The notes beneath the pieces are model-generated. The model ran no database searches and was not told the DNA's origin. It was given only the letters and a program-made list of their open reading frames with translations. From the NCBI RefSeq assembly GCF_009834225.1, contig NZ_CP047176.1, positions 1,674,001-1,738,000 on the forward strand: DNA of 64,000 bases, written 5' to 3'. The stretch is from Rathayibacter sp. VKM Ac-2759. GTDB lineage: Bacteria; Actinomycetota; Actinomycetes; Actinomycetales; Microbacteriaceae. A program made the position numbers and the translations under genes. This document shows, piece after piece, positions 16,668-26,539 of the stretch (position 1 is the first letter of the stretch; each line of letters begins with the position of its first letter).

Positions 16668-18440
16668 GTGAGACACCACCGGTCAAGCAGGCGACGCACC
16701 GCCGTCACCTTCGTCATCATCATCGCGATCGTCGGCCTCTTCATCGGCAAGCTGGTCGACATCCAGATCGTCCGGGCGAACGAGCTGACCGACGAGGCGG
16801 CGCAGAACCAGTCGAACAGCGTCGTCACCTACGGCACGCGCGGCACGATCGTCGACCGCTCGGGGACCGTCCTCGCCGACACGACCACGCGCTACCGGCT
16901 CACGACGTCGCCGAAGAACGTGGCGCCGTTCCTCCGCGAGATGGCGGACGGCCAGGAGGTCGTCGTCAGCGTGGAGCAGGCCGCCTCGGAGATCGGCGCG
17001 ATCACGGGCCAGACGGTCGAGCAGATCACGGCGGCCGTGAACGGTGCGCTGGCGCAGGACGCGAAGTCGAACTACCTGATCCTCTCGGAGGGCCTCGACC
17101 TCGAGGCGTACCAGAAGCTCATCGCGCTCGACATCCCGTGGACCTACTTCGAGACGCAGCAGGGCCGGACCTATCCCAACGGCGCGGTCGCGGGCAACCT
17201 CATCGGCTACGTCGGAGCGGACGGCGCCGCCCAGGAGGGCATCGAGTACGCGGACAACACCTGCCTGGCCGGCGCGAACGGCTCCGAGAGCTACGAGCGC
17301 AGCGCCGACTACGTCCGGATCCCCGGCAGCACCGTCTCCGAGACGCCCGCCGTCGACGGCGGACAGGTGCAGCTCACCATCGACGCCGATCTGCAGTACT
17401 ACGCCCAGCAGGTGCTCTCGGCCCGCGTGGCCGAGGTCGGCGGCAGCTACGGGATCGTCGTCGTGCAGGAGGTCAAGACCGGCAAGCTGCTCACCGTCGC
17501 CGAGACGCCCACGGTCGACCCGAACAACGTCTCCGGCAGCGCGGCGGCCGACCGCGGCTCGCGCGCGTTCCAGAGCCCGTTCGAGCCCGGATCGACGTTC
17601 AAGCCGATGACCGCGGCCATGCTCATCGACCAGGGTCTCGCGACTCCCACCACTCAGGCGGTCATCCCCGACACGTTCGAGAAGGACGGCGCCTCCTTCA
17701 GCGACGACTTCGCGCACACTCCGACGAACTACACGCTGACGGGGATCCTCAAGGACTCGTCCAACGTCGGCATCGCGACGCTCGGCTCGAAGCTCTCGGC
17801 CGAGAAGCGCTACGACTACATGACGAAGTTCGGCCTCGGCACCGCCACCGCGGTCGACTTCCCCGGCGAGTCCGGCGGCCAGCTGGCCGACTACCAGGAC
17901 TGGGACAACCAGACGAACTACACGACCATGTTCGGCCAGGGCGTCTCGGCCACGGCCATCCAGGTCGCCGGGATCTATCAGACGCTCGGCAACGGCGGCG
18001 TGCGCCTGCCCGCTCAGCTCGTGTCCGGCTGCACGATGGCCGACGGCTCCGTCGTCGACGTGCCCGACTCGACGGGGACGCAGGTCGTCTCCGCGTCCGC
18101 GGCGGAGGACGTCGTCGACATGCTGCAGACGCACTACAACGAGGGCTGGCTCGCCGACTACATCCACGTGGACGGCTACAACATCGCCACCAAGACGGGC
18201 ACGGCGCAGCAGCCGGACGGCAACGGCGGCTACTCGTCGAGCTACACGGTCTCGCTCGCGGGTCTCGCGCCGGCGGAGGACCCGGAGTACGTCGTGACGG
18301 TCACCATCGCCGATCCGGTTAAGATGAACACGTCCCAGGCGACCGCCCCCGTGTTCCAGCAGGTCATGACGCAGGTGCTGAAGACGAACAGGGTGGAGCC
18401 GTCGACGGTGCCGCCGGTGGAGTACCCCACCACGTGGTGA
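16668..18440 (+). CDS. ftsI: Septal transpeptidase, penicillin-binding protein 2/3 class
   Basis: Class B penicillin-binding protein (590 aa) that cross-links septal peptidoglycan. N-terminal membrane anchor (about 11-33), pedestal domain with RGTIVDRSGTVLA, then the transpeptidase with catalytic SxxK in PGSTFKPMT, SxN in DSSNVG and KTGTAQ. The GTG at 16668 has AAGGA about 10 nt upstream. It shares the cluster with FtsW, its glycosyltransferase partner. In Microbacteriaceae the cross-link is of B type, through the D-Glu carboxyl; whether FtsI or another enzyme makes that bond cannot be read here. Confidence 0.93.
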   Translation: MRHHRSSRRRTAVTFVIIIAIVGLFIGKLVDIQIVRANELTDEAAQNQSNSVVTYGTRGTIVDRSGTVLADTTTRYRLTTSPKNVAPFLREMADGQEVVVSVEQAASEIGAITGQTVEQITAAVNGALAQDAKSNYLILSEGLDLEAYQKLIALDIPWTYFETQQGRTYPNGAVAGNLIGYVGADGAAQEGIEYADNTCLAGANGSESYERSADYVRIPGSTVSETPAVDGGQVQLTIDADLQYYAQQVLSARVAEVGGSYGIVVVQEVKTGKLLTVAETPTVDPNNVSGSAAADRGSRAFQSPFEPGSTFKPMTAAMLIDQGLATPTTQAVIPDTFEKDGASFSDDFAHTPTNYTLTGILKDSSNVGIATLGSKLSAEKRYDYMTKFGLGTATAVDFPGESGGQLADYQDWDNQTNYTTMFGQGVSATAIQVAGIYQTLGNGGVRLPAQLVSGCTMADGSVVDVPDSTGTQVVSASAAEDVVDMLQTHYNEGWLADYIHVDGYNIATKTGTAQQPDGNGGYSSSYTVSLAGLAPAEDPEYVVTVTIADPVKMNTSQATAPVFQQVMTQVLKTNRVEPSTVPPVEYPTTW

Positions 18441-18502
18441 CCCCTCCGGACACCCACGCACCACACGCACCACACGCACCAGATCGAGAGAAAGAGCGGG
18501 CA

Positions 18503-20065
18503 TTGCACGACACTCGCCCGCAGACCTCCCTCCGCCCGGAGCACCCGGTGCCCCGCTCGCTGTCGCAGCTGGTGACGGAGTTCTCGCTCGGCCCGGTCCG
18601 CGGAGTCGAGGGCGTCGAGGTCAGCGGTGTCACGCTCGACTCGCGCCGCGTCGAGGCGGGCGACCTCTACGTGGGAGTCGCGGGACGGTCGGCGCACGGA
18701 GCGGCGTTCGCCGCCGACGCCGCCGCCTCCGGAGCGGTCGCGGTCCTGACCGACCCCGAGGGCGCGGCCCTGGCGGGCGCGTCCGGACTCCCCGTCCTCG
18801 TGACCCCCGACCCTCGCGCGGCGCTCGGCGACGTCGCCTCCTGGATCCACCGCACCCGGGAGGACGTGCCCACGCTGTTCGGCGTGACGGGCACCAACGG
18901 CAAGACGAGCGTCGTCTACATCCTGGACGCGCTGCTGCGCCGCCTCGGGGTCGTCTCCGGCCTCAGCTCGACGGCGGAGCGGCGCATCGGCGACCTCGCC
19001 GTGGCGAGCTCGCTGACGACACCGGAGGCCAGCGAGCTGCACGGCCTGCTCGCCCGGATGCGGGAGTCGGCCGTGCGGGCCGTCTCGATCGAGGTGTCCG
19101 CTCAGGCGCTCAGCCGCCACCGGATCGACGGCCTCGTCTTCGACGTCGTCGGCTTCACCAACCTCAGCCACGACCATCTCGACGACTACGCCGACATGGA
19201 GCACTACTTCGACGCGAAGGCCGACCTCTTCCAGCCCGATCGTGCGCGTCGCGGAGTCGTCACGGTCGACAGCGTCTGGGGCAGGCAGCTCGCGGAGCGC
19301 AGCCGCATCCCGGTCGCGACCCTCGCGAGCTCGCCGGTCGTGGGCGCTCCGCCCACGACCGACGCCGACTGGTCGATGACCGTGATCCGCAGCACCTCCG
19401 AGCAGACCACGTTCCGCCTCGACGGCCCGGAGAACCGCTCCGTCGAGGTGAGCGTCCCCCTGATCGGCTGGTACATGGCGGCGAACGCCGCGCTGGCGAT
19501 CGTGATGCTCGTGGAGTCGGGCTTCGACCTCGACGCGATCGCGCACGTGCTCGAGGAGGGACGGCTCGACGTCTACATCCCCGGCCGCGCCGAGCGGGTG
19601 TCGGGCGATCGCGGACCGAGCGTCTACGTCGACTACGGGCACACCCCCGACGCCTTCACGAATGCGCTCGAGGCTCTGCGCGCCCTCACCCCCGGCCGCC
19701 TGATCATGGTGTTCGGCGCCGACGGCGACCGCGACACGACGAAGCGCGCCGACATGGGCGCGATCGCGGCCCGGCTCTCCGACGTCGTCGTCGTCACCGA
19801 CTTCCACCCGCGCTGGGAGGACCCGGCGGCCATCCGCGCGGTCCTCGTCCAGTCGGCGGCCTCGGCCGTCCCGGATCGGGAGATCCACGAGATCCCCGAC
19901 CCGCGCGCCGCCGTGCGCGCCGCCGTCGCGCTCGCGCGCGAGGGCGATTCGATCCTCTACGCCGGACCCGGTCACGAGGACTACCAGGAGATCGCAGGAG
20001 TGCACATGCCGTATTCGGCCCGAGACGACGTCCGTCAGGCCCTGCGTGAGGCGGGCTGGCTCTAG
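18503..20065 (+). CDS. murE: UDP-MurNAc-dipeptide diamino-acid ligase MurE
   Basis: Mur ligase (520 aa) adding the third, diamino, residue to UDP-MurNAc-dipeptide. ATP site [13 protein letters not shown], carbamyl-Lys region and C-terminal FGADGDRD are standard. The motif that reads the incoming amino acid is DFHPRWEDP (D433-R437), not the DNPR of meso-DAP enzymes, so another diamino acid (such as L-2,4-diaminobutyrate or ornithine) is likely. I chose TTG 18503, after purine-rich AGAAAGAGCGGG; a GTG at 18434 in the same frame, overlapping ftsI, would add a Thr-His-Ala-Pro repeat and is possible. Its stop is directly followed by the murF ATG. Confidence 0.92.
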   Translation: MHDTRPQTSLRPEHPVPRSLSQLVTEFSLGPVRGVEGVEVSGVTLDSRRVEAGDLYVGVAGRSAHGAAFAADAAASGAVAVLTDPEGAALAGASGLPVLVTPDPRAALGDVASWIHRTREDVPTLFGVTGTNGKTSVVYILDALLRRLGVVSGLSSTAERRIGDLAVASSLTTPEASELHGLLARMRESAVRAVSIEVSAQALSRHRIDGLVFDVVGFTNLSHDHLDDYADMEHYFDAKADLFQPDRARRGVVTVDSVWGRQLAERSRIPVATLASSPVVGAPPTTDADWSMTVIRSTSEQTTFRLDGPENRSVEVSVPLIGWYMAANAALAIVMLVESGFDLDAIAHVLEEGRLDVYIPGRAERVSGDRGPSVYVDYGHTPDAFTNALEALRALTPGRLIMVFGADGDRDTTKRADMGAIAARLSDVVVVTDFHPRWEDPAAIRAVLVQSAASAVPDREIHEIPDPRAAVRAAVALAREGDSILYAGPGHEDYQEIAGVHMPYSARDDVRQALREAGWL

Positions 20066-21490
20066 ATGATCGCCCTGACCCTCACCGAGATCGCCGCCGC
20101 CGTCTCCGGTCGGCTCCACCTCGCCGGCGCGTCCTCGAACGCGTCGACCGTCGTCAGCGGAGCGACCGAGACCGACTCCCGCGAGATCGCGCCGGGCGGG
20201 ATCTTCGTCGCCAAGCGCGGCGAGCACACCGACGGCCACCTCTTCGCGCCGGTCGCCGTCGAGAACGGCGCGGCCCTGCTGATCGTGGAGCGCCCGCTCG
20301 ACCTCGACGTCCCGCAGGTGCTGGTCGAGGACTCCGTCGAGGCGCTCGGCGCCCTGGCGACCGAGGTCGTCCGCCGCGTGCGCGCCCTGGGCGGCCTCAC
20401 CGTCGTCGGCGTGACCGGCTCGAACGGCAAGACCACGACCAAGAACCTGCTGCGCACCGTGCTCGAGCGGGTCGGCGAGACCGTCGCGCCCCGAGGCTCC
20501 TTCAACAACGAGGTCGGTGCGCCGATCACGATGCTCCAGGTGTCGGAGTCGACACGGTTCCTCGTCGCCGAGATGGGCGCCAGCGCCGTGGGCGAGATCC
20601 GCCGCCTCGTGCGGATGGCCAAGCCCGACGTCGGCGTCGTCCTCGCCGTCGGCCTGGCGCACGCAGGGGAGTTCGGTGGGATCGAGCGCACCCTCGAGGC
20701 CAAGACCGAGATGGTCGCCGACCTCACGGCCGACGACGTCGCCGTGCTCAACGTCGACGACGGCCGTGTCGCGTCGATGGCGGGCCGCACCGCCGCCCGC
20801 GTGCTCTGGTTCGGGCGCGGCGAGGGCGCCGATGTGCGCGCCGTCGATGTCGAGTCCTCGGCTGAGGGCACGCGCTTCACCATCGAGGTCACCGCCGGCG
20901 AGGGCCGCGAGGCGGGCCGGGCCGAGCTGTTCCTCCGCGTCCTCGGCGAGCACCACGTCATGAACGCCCTCGCGGCGACGGCTGCGGCGCTCTCGGTCGG
21001 CGTCCCCCTCCCGTCGATCGTCGAGGCGCTCTCGACGGTCACGCTCGCCGAGCGCTGGCGGATGCAGGTCCTCGGCGGCCCGGACGTGACCGTCGTCAAC
21101 GACGCGTACAACGCCTCGCCCGACTCCACCGCCGCCGCCCTGCGGACCCTCGCGCAGATCGCGAGGCCCGGCGGCCGCACGGTCGCCGTGCTCGGCGAGA
21201 TGAGCGAGCTGGGGGAGTGGGCCGACGAGGAGCACGACCGCGTGGGACTCCTGGCCGTGCGCCTGAACATCGCGCAGATCGTCGTCGTCGGCGCCGGAGC
21301 GCGCCGCATCCACGTGGCCGCCGAGCGCGAGGGGTCCTGGAGCGGCGAGTCCGTCTTCGTCGAGACCGCCGACGAGGCGTACGCGCTCCTCGAGGGCTAC
21401 CTGCAGAGCGGTGACACCGTGCTGGTGAAGTCGTCCAACTCCGCCGGCCTGCGATTCCTCGGCGACCGACTCGGGGAGCGTCACCGATGA
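20066..21490 (+). CDS. murF: UDP-MurNAc-tripeptide D-Ala-D-Ala ligase MurF
   Basis: Adds D-Ala-D-Ala to UDP-MurNAc-tripeptide (474 aa). N-terminal domain with [11 protein letters not shown], the ATP loop [26 protein letters not shown] and the C-terminal [12 protein letters not shown] and VLGEMSELG are all in family order. ATG is the codon immediately after the murE stop; its own stop overlaps mraY as ATGA. Confidence 0.95.
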   Translation: MIALTLTEIAAAVSGRLHLAGASSNASTVVSGATETDSREIAPGGIFVAKRGEHTDGHLFAPVAVENGAALLIVERPLDLDVPQVLVEDSVEALGALATEVVRRVRALGGLTVVGVTGSNGKTTTKNLLRTVLERVGETVAPRGSFNNEVGAPITMLQVSESTRFLVAEMGASAVGEIRRLVRMAKPDVGVVLAVGLAHAGEFGGIERTLEAKTEMVADLTADDVAVLNVDDGRVASMAGRTAARVLWFGRGEGADVRAVDVESSAEGTRFTIEVTAGEGREAGRAELFLRVLGEHHVMNALAATAAALSVGVPLPSIVEALSTVTLAERWRMQVLGGPDVTVVNDAYNASPDSTAAALRTLAQIARPGGRTVAVLGEMSELGEWADEEHDRVGLLAVRLNIAQIVVVGAGARRIHVAAEREGSWSGESVFVETADEAYALLEGYLQSGDTVLVKSSNSAGLRFLGDRLGERHR

Positions 21491-22581
21491 GAGCACTCCT
21501 GCTGGCCGGGGCCTTCTCCGGCGCCTTCACGCTGCTGCTGACGCCGCTGTTCATCCGGCTCTTCCACCGGCTGAAGTGGGGTCAGTTCATCCGCGAGGAC
21601 GGACCGCAGTCGCACCACGTCAAGCACGGCACGGCGACGATGGGCGGCATCGTCATCATCATCGCCACCGTCGCGGGCTACTTCCTCGGGATGCTGTTCG
21701 GCAACCGGGCGGTCGCCCCCTCGGCGCTGCTCGTGCTGTTCATGATGGTCGGGCTCGGCTTCGTCGGCTTCATCGACGACTTCCTGAAGACCCGCAACCA
21801 GCGCAGTCTCGGCCTGGGCGGCTGGGCCAAGATCGCGGGACAGGTGATCGTCGCGGCGGCCTTCGCCGTGATCGCGATCATGGTCCGCGACTCCAACGGC
21901 CTGACTCCGGCCTCGACCTCGATCTCGTTCATCCGCGATCTGCCGCTCGACTTCGCCTCTCTCGGCTGGATCGGCATCGGGCTCTTCGTGCTCTGGATCT
22001 GCGTGATCGTCACGAGCACCTCGAACGGCGTGAACGTCGCCGACGGCCTCGACGGCCTCGCGACCGGATCGTCGATCCTCGCCATCGGCTCCTACGTCAT
22101 CATCGGCTTCTGGCAGTCGAACCAGTGGTGCTACGACGCGCAGCTGAACCCCGAGGTCGCCGACAAGTGCTACCAGGTCAGCGACCCCTTCGACCTCGCG
22201 ATCATCGCCGCGGCGATCTCGGGCGCGCTCGTCGGCTTCCTCTGGTGGAACACCTCTCCCGCGCAGATCTTCATGGGAGACACCGGGTCGCTCGGCCTCG
22301 GCGGCGCGCTCGCGGCCCTCGCGATCCTCACCCGCACCGAGCTGCTGGTCATCCTGATCGGCGGCCTCTTCGTGATCGTCACCGGCTCGGTCATCCTGCA
22401 GCGGATCTACTTCAAGATCACCCGGGGCAAGCGGATCTTCCTGATGAGTCCGCTCCACCACCACTTCGAGCTCAAGGGCTGGGCCGAGATCACGGTGGTG
22501 GTCCGCTTCTGGATCATCGCCGGCATCCTCGTCGCCGCAGGCGTCGGGCTCTTCTACCTCGAATGGCTCTCCCTGGCATGA
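21487..22581 (+). CDS. mraY: Phospho-MurNAc-pentapeptide transferase MraY
   Basis: Integral membrane enzyme (364 aa, about ten helices) that transfers phospho-MurNAc-pentapeptide to undecaprenyl phosphate to make lipid I. Signature motifs: [17 protein letters not shown] near residue 38, [43 protein letters not shown] and [16 protein letters not shown] overlaps join it to both murF and murD. Confidence 0.96.
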   Translation: MRALLLAGAFSGAFTLLLTPLFIRLFHRLKWGQFIREDGPQSHHVKHGTATMGGIVIIIATVAGYFLGMLFGNRAVAPSALLVLFMMVGLGFVGFIDDFLKTRNQRSLGLGGWAKIAGQVIVAAAFAVIAIMVRDSNGLTPASTSISFIRDLPLDFASLGWIGIGLFVLWICVIVTSTSNGVNVADGLDGLATGSSILAIGSYVIIGFWQSNQWCYDAQLNPEVADKCYQVSDPFDLAIIAAAISGALVGFLWWNTSPAQIFMGDTGSLGLGGALAALAILTRTELLVILIGGLFVIVTGSVILQRIYFKITRGKRIFLMSPLHHHFELKGWAEITVVVRFWIIAGILVAAGVGLFYLEWLSLA

Positions 22582-24122
22582 CCGATCCCGCTCTCGTCGC
22601 CCGCCTCGATGCCCTCCGCAGCTGGCACTCCGACTGGCGCGGTCTCCGCGTCGCCGTGCTCGGACTCGGCGTGACCGGGTTCTCGGTCGCCGACACCCTG
22701 ACCGAGCTCGGCTCGGACGTGCTCGTCCTCGCCGATCGCGCGGACGAGCAGCGCGAGCGCCTCCTCGAGGTGATCGGCGCCCGACTGCACCGCGCGGAGC
22801 ACCTCGACGCCGTTCCCGCGGAGCTCACCGGCTTCGACCCCGAGCTCGTGATCGTCTCGCCCGGCTTCCGCCCGACGCATCCGATCGTCGAGTGGGCCGT
22901 CTCGGCGGGCATCGCCCTCTGGGGCGACGTCGAGCTGGCCTGGCGGGTGCGCGACAAGGTCACCCGGGCCGACGGCACGCCCGCGGAGTGGGTGGCCGTC
23001 ACCGGCACGAACGGCAAGACCACGACGGTGCAGCTGACGGCGAGCATGCTCGTCGCGGGCGGTCTCCGCGCCGCCCCGTGCGGCAACATCGGCGTCCCGG
23101 TGCTCGACGCCGTCCGCGATCCCCAGGGCTTCGACGTGCTCGTGGTCGAGCTCTCGAGCTACCAGCTGCACTACCTCGGTGCCATCGAGCCGATCGCGAG
23201 CGCCTGCCTCAACATCGCCGACGACCACCTCGACTGGCACGGCTCGTTCGAGGAGTACCGCGCGGCGAAGGCGAAGGTCTACGCGAACACGCGGGTCGCC
23301 TGCGTCTACAACCGGTCCGACGCGGCGACCGAGCAGATGGTGCTCGACGCCGAGGTGATCGAGGGCGCGCGCGCCATCGGCTTCGGGCTCGGCGTCCCCG
23401 GTCCGAGCGACTTCGGCGTCGTGGACGGCATCCTCTGCGACCGCGCGTTCCTCGAGGACCGGCGGACCAGCGCGATCGAGATCGCCACGGTCGAGGAGCT
23501 GGCGGCCCGTCACCTCGCCGCGCCCCACATCGTCCAGAACGTCCTCGCCGCGGCCGCCCTCTCGCGCGCCTGCGGCATCGAACCGGGCGCCGTCCGGCGC
23601 GCACTGGCCGTCTTCGAGCTCGACGCGCACCGCATCCAGGTCGTCGCCGAGAACGCGGGAGTGACCTGGGTCGACGACTCCAAGGCGACCAATCCGCACG
23701 CCGCGGACGCCTCCCTCCGCGCCTACCCGTCGGTGGTCTGGCTGGTCGGCGGGCTGCTGAAGGGCGTCGACGTCGGCTCCCTGGTGGCTGCCCACGTCGG
23801 CCGTCTGCGGGGTGCCGTGGTCATCGGAGTCGACCGCGCGGCCGTCCTCGAGGCATTCCGGCGACACGCGCCCGAACTCCCCGTGACCGAGGTGGTGGCG
23901 GATGAGACTGGGGCGGTGATGCAGGCGGCCGTCGAGGCCGCGGCGACTCTCGCCCTGCCGGGTGATGTCGTGCTGCTCGCGCCCGCCGCGGCGTCGATGG
24001 ACCAGTTCCGCGACTACGCGGCCCGAGGCCGCTCGTTCGCGGCCGCGGTGACGACGTATCTGGGAGGAGGGGCCGATGACCGCTCCGACGACGAGCAGGC
24101 TCCCGGGTCGCTCCCGCACTGA
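22578..24122 (+). CDS. murD: UDP-MurNAc-L-Ala/Gly D-glutamate ligase MurD
   Basis: Adds D-glutamate to UDP-MurNAc-amino acid (514 aa). N-terminal Rossmann fold [10 protein letters not shown], central ATP loop [32 protein letters not shown], and C-terminal [10 protein letters not shown] and LVGGLLKG, all as in the family. The 5' end overlaps mraY by ATGA and the 3' end overlaps ftsW by 47 bases, a long overlap. The C-terminal tail after GRSFAAAV is Asp/Gly-rich and is encoded within the overlap. Confidence 0.95.
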   Translation: MTDPALVARLDALRSWHSDWRGLRVAVLGLGVTGFSVADTLTELGSDVLVLADRADEQRERLLEVIGARLHRAEHLDAVPAELTGFDPELVIVSPGFRPTHPIVEWAVSAGIALWGDVELAWRVRDKVTRADGTPAEWVAVTGTNGKTTTVQLTASMLVAGGLRAAPCGNIGVPVLDAVRDPQGFDVLVVELSSYQLHYLGAIEPIASACLNIADDHLDWHGSFEEYRAAKAKVYANTRVACVYNRSDAATEQMVLDAEVIEGARAIGFGLGVPGPSDFGVVDGILCDRAFLEDRRTSAIEIATVEELAARHLAAPHIVQNVLAAAALSRACGIEPGAVRRALAVFELDAHRIQVVAENAGVTWVDDSKATNPHAADASLRAYPSVVWLVGGLLKGVDVGSLVAAHVGRLRGAVVIGVDRAAVLEAFRRHAPELPVTEVVADETGAVMQAAVEAAATLALPGDVVLLAPAAASMDQFRDYAARGRSFAAAVTTYLGGGADDRSDDEQAPGSLPH

Positions 24123-25353
24123 GTCCGGCAAGGCCGCGGCGAAGGGCTCCCGGAAGGGCGGCGCCCGCACGGCGCGGATCGTGCTCTCGCGCGTCTTCGC
24201 CTCGGAGTCGCCGAACTTCTACCTCCTCTTCGGCACGACGCTCTTCCTCGTGCTCTTCGGTCTCACGATGGTGCTCTCGTCCTCGTCCGTGACCTCCTAC
24301 GTCAGCAGTGACGACTCGTTCGGCGGCTTCTACCGCCAGGGCGGCTTCGCGCTGCTCGGCGTCCCGCTGATGCTGGTCGTCTCGAGGCTCCCGGTCGCCT
24401 TCTGGAAGAAGGCGACGCCGGCGATCCTCGCGGTCGGCTGCTTCTTCCAGGTGCTCGTCGTCTTCACCCCTCTGGGCTGGTCGGTCGGCGGCAACACCAA
24501 CTGGATCCGCCTCGGCGCCTTCACCATGCAGCCCTCCGAGGTCATCAAGCTCGGTCTCGCACTCTGGCTGGGCCTGCTCCTCGCCCGTCGCTACCGCGGT
24601 CCGAAGGACTGGAAGGACGCGCTGATCCCGGTCGGGATCGTCGCGGGCGGCTCGATCGGGCTCGTCCTGCTCGGCGGCGACCTCGGCACGGTCGTGATCA
24701 TGGCGGGCATCGTCCTCGCGGCGCTGTTCTACGCGAACATGCGGATGCGGGTCATCATCCCCATCGTGCTCATCGGCGCCGTCGGAGCCGTGCTCTTCGC
24801 GGTCTCGAGCGAGAACCGGCTGACCCGCATCATGTCCTTCCTCGGCGACTGCTCGAACATCGAGGACTACCAGAACTCGTGCTGGCAGCCGGTCCACGGC
24901 ACCTGGGCGATGGCGTCCGGCGGGATCTTCGGGGTCGGTCTCGGCAACTCGAAGGCGAAGTGGTCGTGGCTCCCCGCCGCGGACAACGACTACATCTTCG
25001 CGATCATCGGCGAGGAGCTCGGCCTGATCGGTGCGATCGTGGTGCTCGCGCTCTTCGTCGTCCTGGCCGTCGCCTTCTTCCGCGTGATCCACGCCTCGAC
25101 GGATCCCTTCGTCCGCATCGCCACCGGCGCGGTCATGGTCTGGCTCATCGGCCAGGCGTTCGTCAACATCGGCGTCGTGCTGGGGGTGCTCCCGGTCCTC
25201 GGGGTCCCTCTGCCGCTCATCTCCTCGGGAGGCACCGCCCTGGTCAGCTCGCTGATCGCGATCGGCGTCGTCCTCTCCTTCGCGCGCACGCAGACCGCGC
25301 CTCTCCCCGTGCTCGGCGCCGGTCGCCGCCACGGCGAGGCGGTCGCGAAGTGA
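24076..25353 (+). CDS. ftsW: Lipid II glycosyltransferase FtsW
   Basis: SEDS-family septal peptidoglycan polymerase (425 aa, ten helices), partner of FtsI. It has a basic 40-residue N-terminal extension, then LFGLTMVLSSSSVTSY, the WIRLGAFTMQPSEVIKL loop (family NWIxxGxxxxQPSE), a KAKWSWLPAADNDYIFA segment and the terminal PLPLISSGGTALVSSL. The ATG at 24076 has GGAGGAGGGG upstream although it lies inside murD; this is the start that includes the usual basic extension. Its stop overlaps murG as GTGA. Confidence 0.94.
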   Translation: MTAPTTSRLPGRSRTESGKAAAKGSRKGGARTARIVLSRVFASESPNFYLLFGTTLFLVLFGLTMVLSSSSVTSYVSSDDSFGGFYRQGGFALLGVPLMLVVSRLPVAFWKKATPAILAVGCFFQVLVVFTPLGWSVGGNTNWIRLGAFTMQPSEVIKLGLALWLGLLLARRYRGPKDWKDALIPVGIVAGGSIGLVLLGGDLGTVVIMAGIVLAALFYANMRMRVIIPIVLIGAVGAVLFAVSSENRLTRIMSFLGDCSNIEDYQNSCWQPVHGTWAMASGGIFGVGLGNSKAKWSWLPAADNDYIFAIIGEELGLIGAIVVLALFVVLAVAFFRVIHASTDPFVRIATGAVMVWLIGQAFVNIGVVLGVLPVLGVPLPLISSGGTALVSSLIAIGVVLSFARTQTAPLPVLGAGRRHGEAVAK

Positions 25354-26429
25354 CCCGCTTCCTCCTGGCCGGCGGAGGCACCGCCGGGCACGTGAATCCG
25401 CTGCTCGCGACCGCCGACGAGATCCGCGCCCGCCGCTCCGACGACGAGGTCCTCGTCCTCGGCACCGCGGAGGGGCTGGAGGCGCGGCTCGTCCCGCTGC
25501 GCGGCTACGAGCTCTCGGTGATCCCGCGCCTGCCCTTCCCGCGCCGGCCGAACGCCGCCGCGCTGCGTTTCCCGGCCGCCTTCCGGTCGACGGTCGACGG
25601 CATCGTGCGGACGATCCGCGAGCGCCGGATCGACGCGGTCGTCGGCTTCGGCGGCTACGCGGCCGCTCCCGCGTACCTCGCCGCCCGGCGCGCCCGGGTC
25701 CCCTTCGTCGTCCACGAGGCGAACGCCCGCCCGGGCCTCGCCAACCGCCTCGGCGCCCGCTCCACGCCCTGGGTCGGCGTCGCCTTCGACGGCACGCCGC
25801 TCCCGCACGCGCGGACGGTCGGCATGCCGCTCCGCCGCGAGATCGCCGGACTGGATCGCGCGGCGCAGCGCGACGCGGCCGTGCGCGAGTTCGGGCTCGA
25901 CCCCGGGCGCCCGACCCTCCTCGTGACCGGCGGCTCCCTCGGAGCCCGCCGGATCAACGCCACGGTGCACGCCTCCGCCCCGGCCGTCCTCGCGACCGGC
26001 TTCCAGATCCTGCACATCACGGGCGACCGCGCCGAGATCACCGACCCCGGGCTCGAGGGCTACCACCTCCTCTCGTACTGCGACCGGATGGATCTGGCGC
26101 TCTCGGCCGCCGATCTCGCCGTCTCGCGGGCCGGTGCCGCGACGGTGAGCGAGCTGAGCGCGCTGGGCCTGCCCGCGGTCTACGTCCCCTACCCGGTCGG
26201 CAACGGCGAGCAGCGCTTCAACGCGCGAGGCGTCGTCGATGCGGGCGGGGCGGTCCTCGTCGAGGACGCCGCCTTCCTGCCGGCCTGGGTCGACGCCTCC
26301 CTCGTCCCCCTGCTCCACGACGCGGCGCGGCGCGACGAGATGGGTCGCCGAGCGGCCTCGGTCGGCGTCCGCGACGGCTCCGAACGGCTCGTCGACCTCG
26401 TCGAGCTCGCGCTGCAGTCGCGCCGATGA
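25350..26429 (+). CDS. murG: Lipid II synthase MurG
   Basis: GT-B fold transferase (359 aa) adding GlcNAc to lipid I on the inner membrane face. Opens FLLAGGGTAGHVNPLLA, with GFGGYAAAPAYLAA, HEANARPGLANRL, VTGGSLGARRIN and the acceptor/donor motif AVSRAGAATVSEL, then PVGNGEQRFNA. GTG start inside the ftsW stop. A 110-bp gap and possible promoter separate it from murC. Confidence 0.95.
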   Translation: MTRFLLAGGGTAGHVNPLLATADEIRARRSDDEVLVLGTAEGLEARLVPLRGYELSVIPRLPFPRRPNAAALRFPAAFRSTVDGIVRTIRERRIDAVVGFGGYAAAPAYLAARRARVPFVVHEANARPGLANRLGARSTPWVGVAFDGTPLPHARTVGMPLRREIAGLDRAAQRDAAVREFGLDPGRPTLLVTGGSLGARRINATVHASAPAVLATGFQILHITGDRAEITDPGLEGYHLLSYCDRMDLALSAADLAVSRAGAATVSELSALGLPAVYVPYPVGNGEQRFNARGVVDAGGAVLVEDAAFLPAWVDASLVPLLHDAARRDEMGRRAASVGVRDGSERLVDLVELALQSRR

Positions 26430-26471
26430 CGCTCCTCCGCGCGGCTCGGAGAACCCCTCCCGGTCACCGTC

Positions 26472-26477
26472 TACACT
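26472..26477 (+). promoter_or_regulatory. Candidate internal dcw promoter ahead of murC
   Basis: TACACT in the context GTCTACACTGA, the same 11 bases as before the DUF3040 gene, lies 63 bases before the murC GTG in the largest gap of the murE-ftsQ stretch. It could give murC-ftsQ a supply independent of the mraZ promoter. Confidence 0.4.
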
Positions 26478-26539
26478 GATCCGGCGCAGGGCGCGCGGCA
26501 CCTCTCGCGCCCCGTCGTCCACCCGAAAGCGAGAGCCCC

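Noticed and set aside
18242..21496. Very long open frame antisense to ftsI-murE-murF (over 1000 codons); similar antisense frames at 1093-2664, 6222-8627 and 34419-37871
   Set aside because: High GC makes stop codons rare in the complementary frame. The translations are Arg/Asp/Glu/Val-rich with no domain, and the plus-strand genes are certain.
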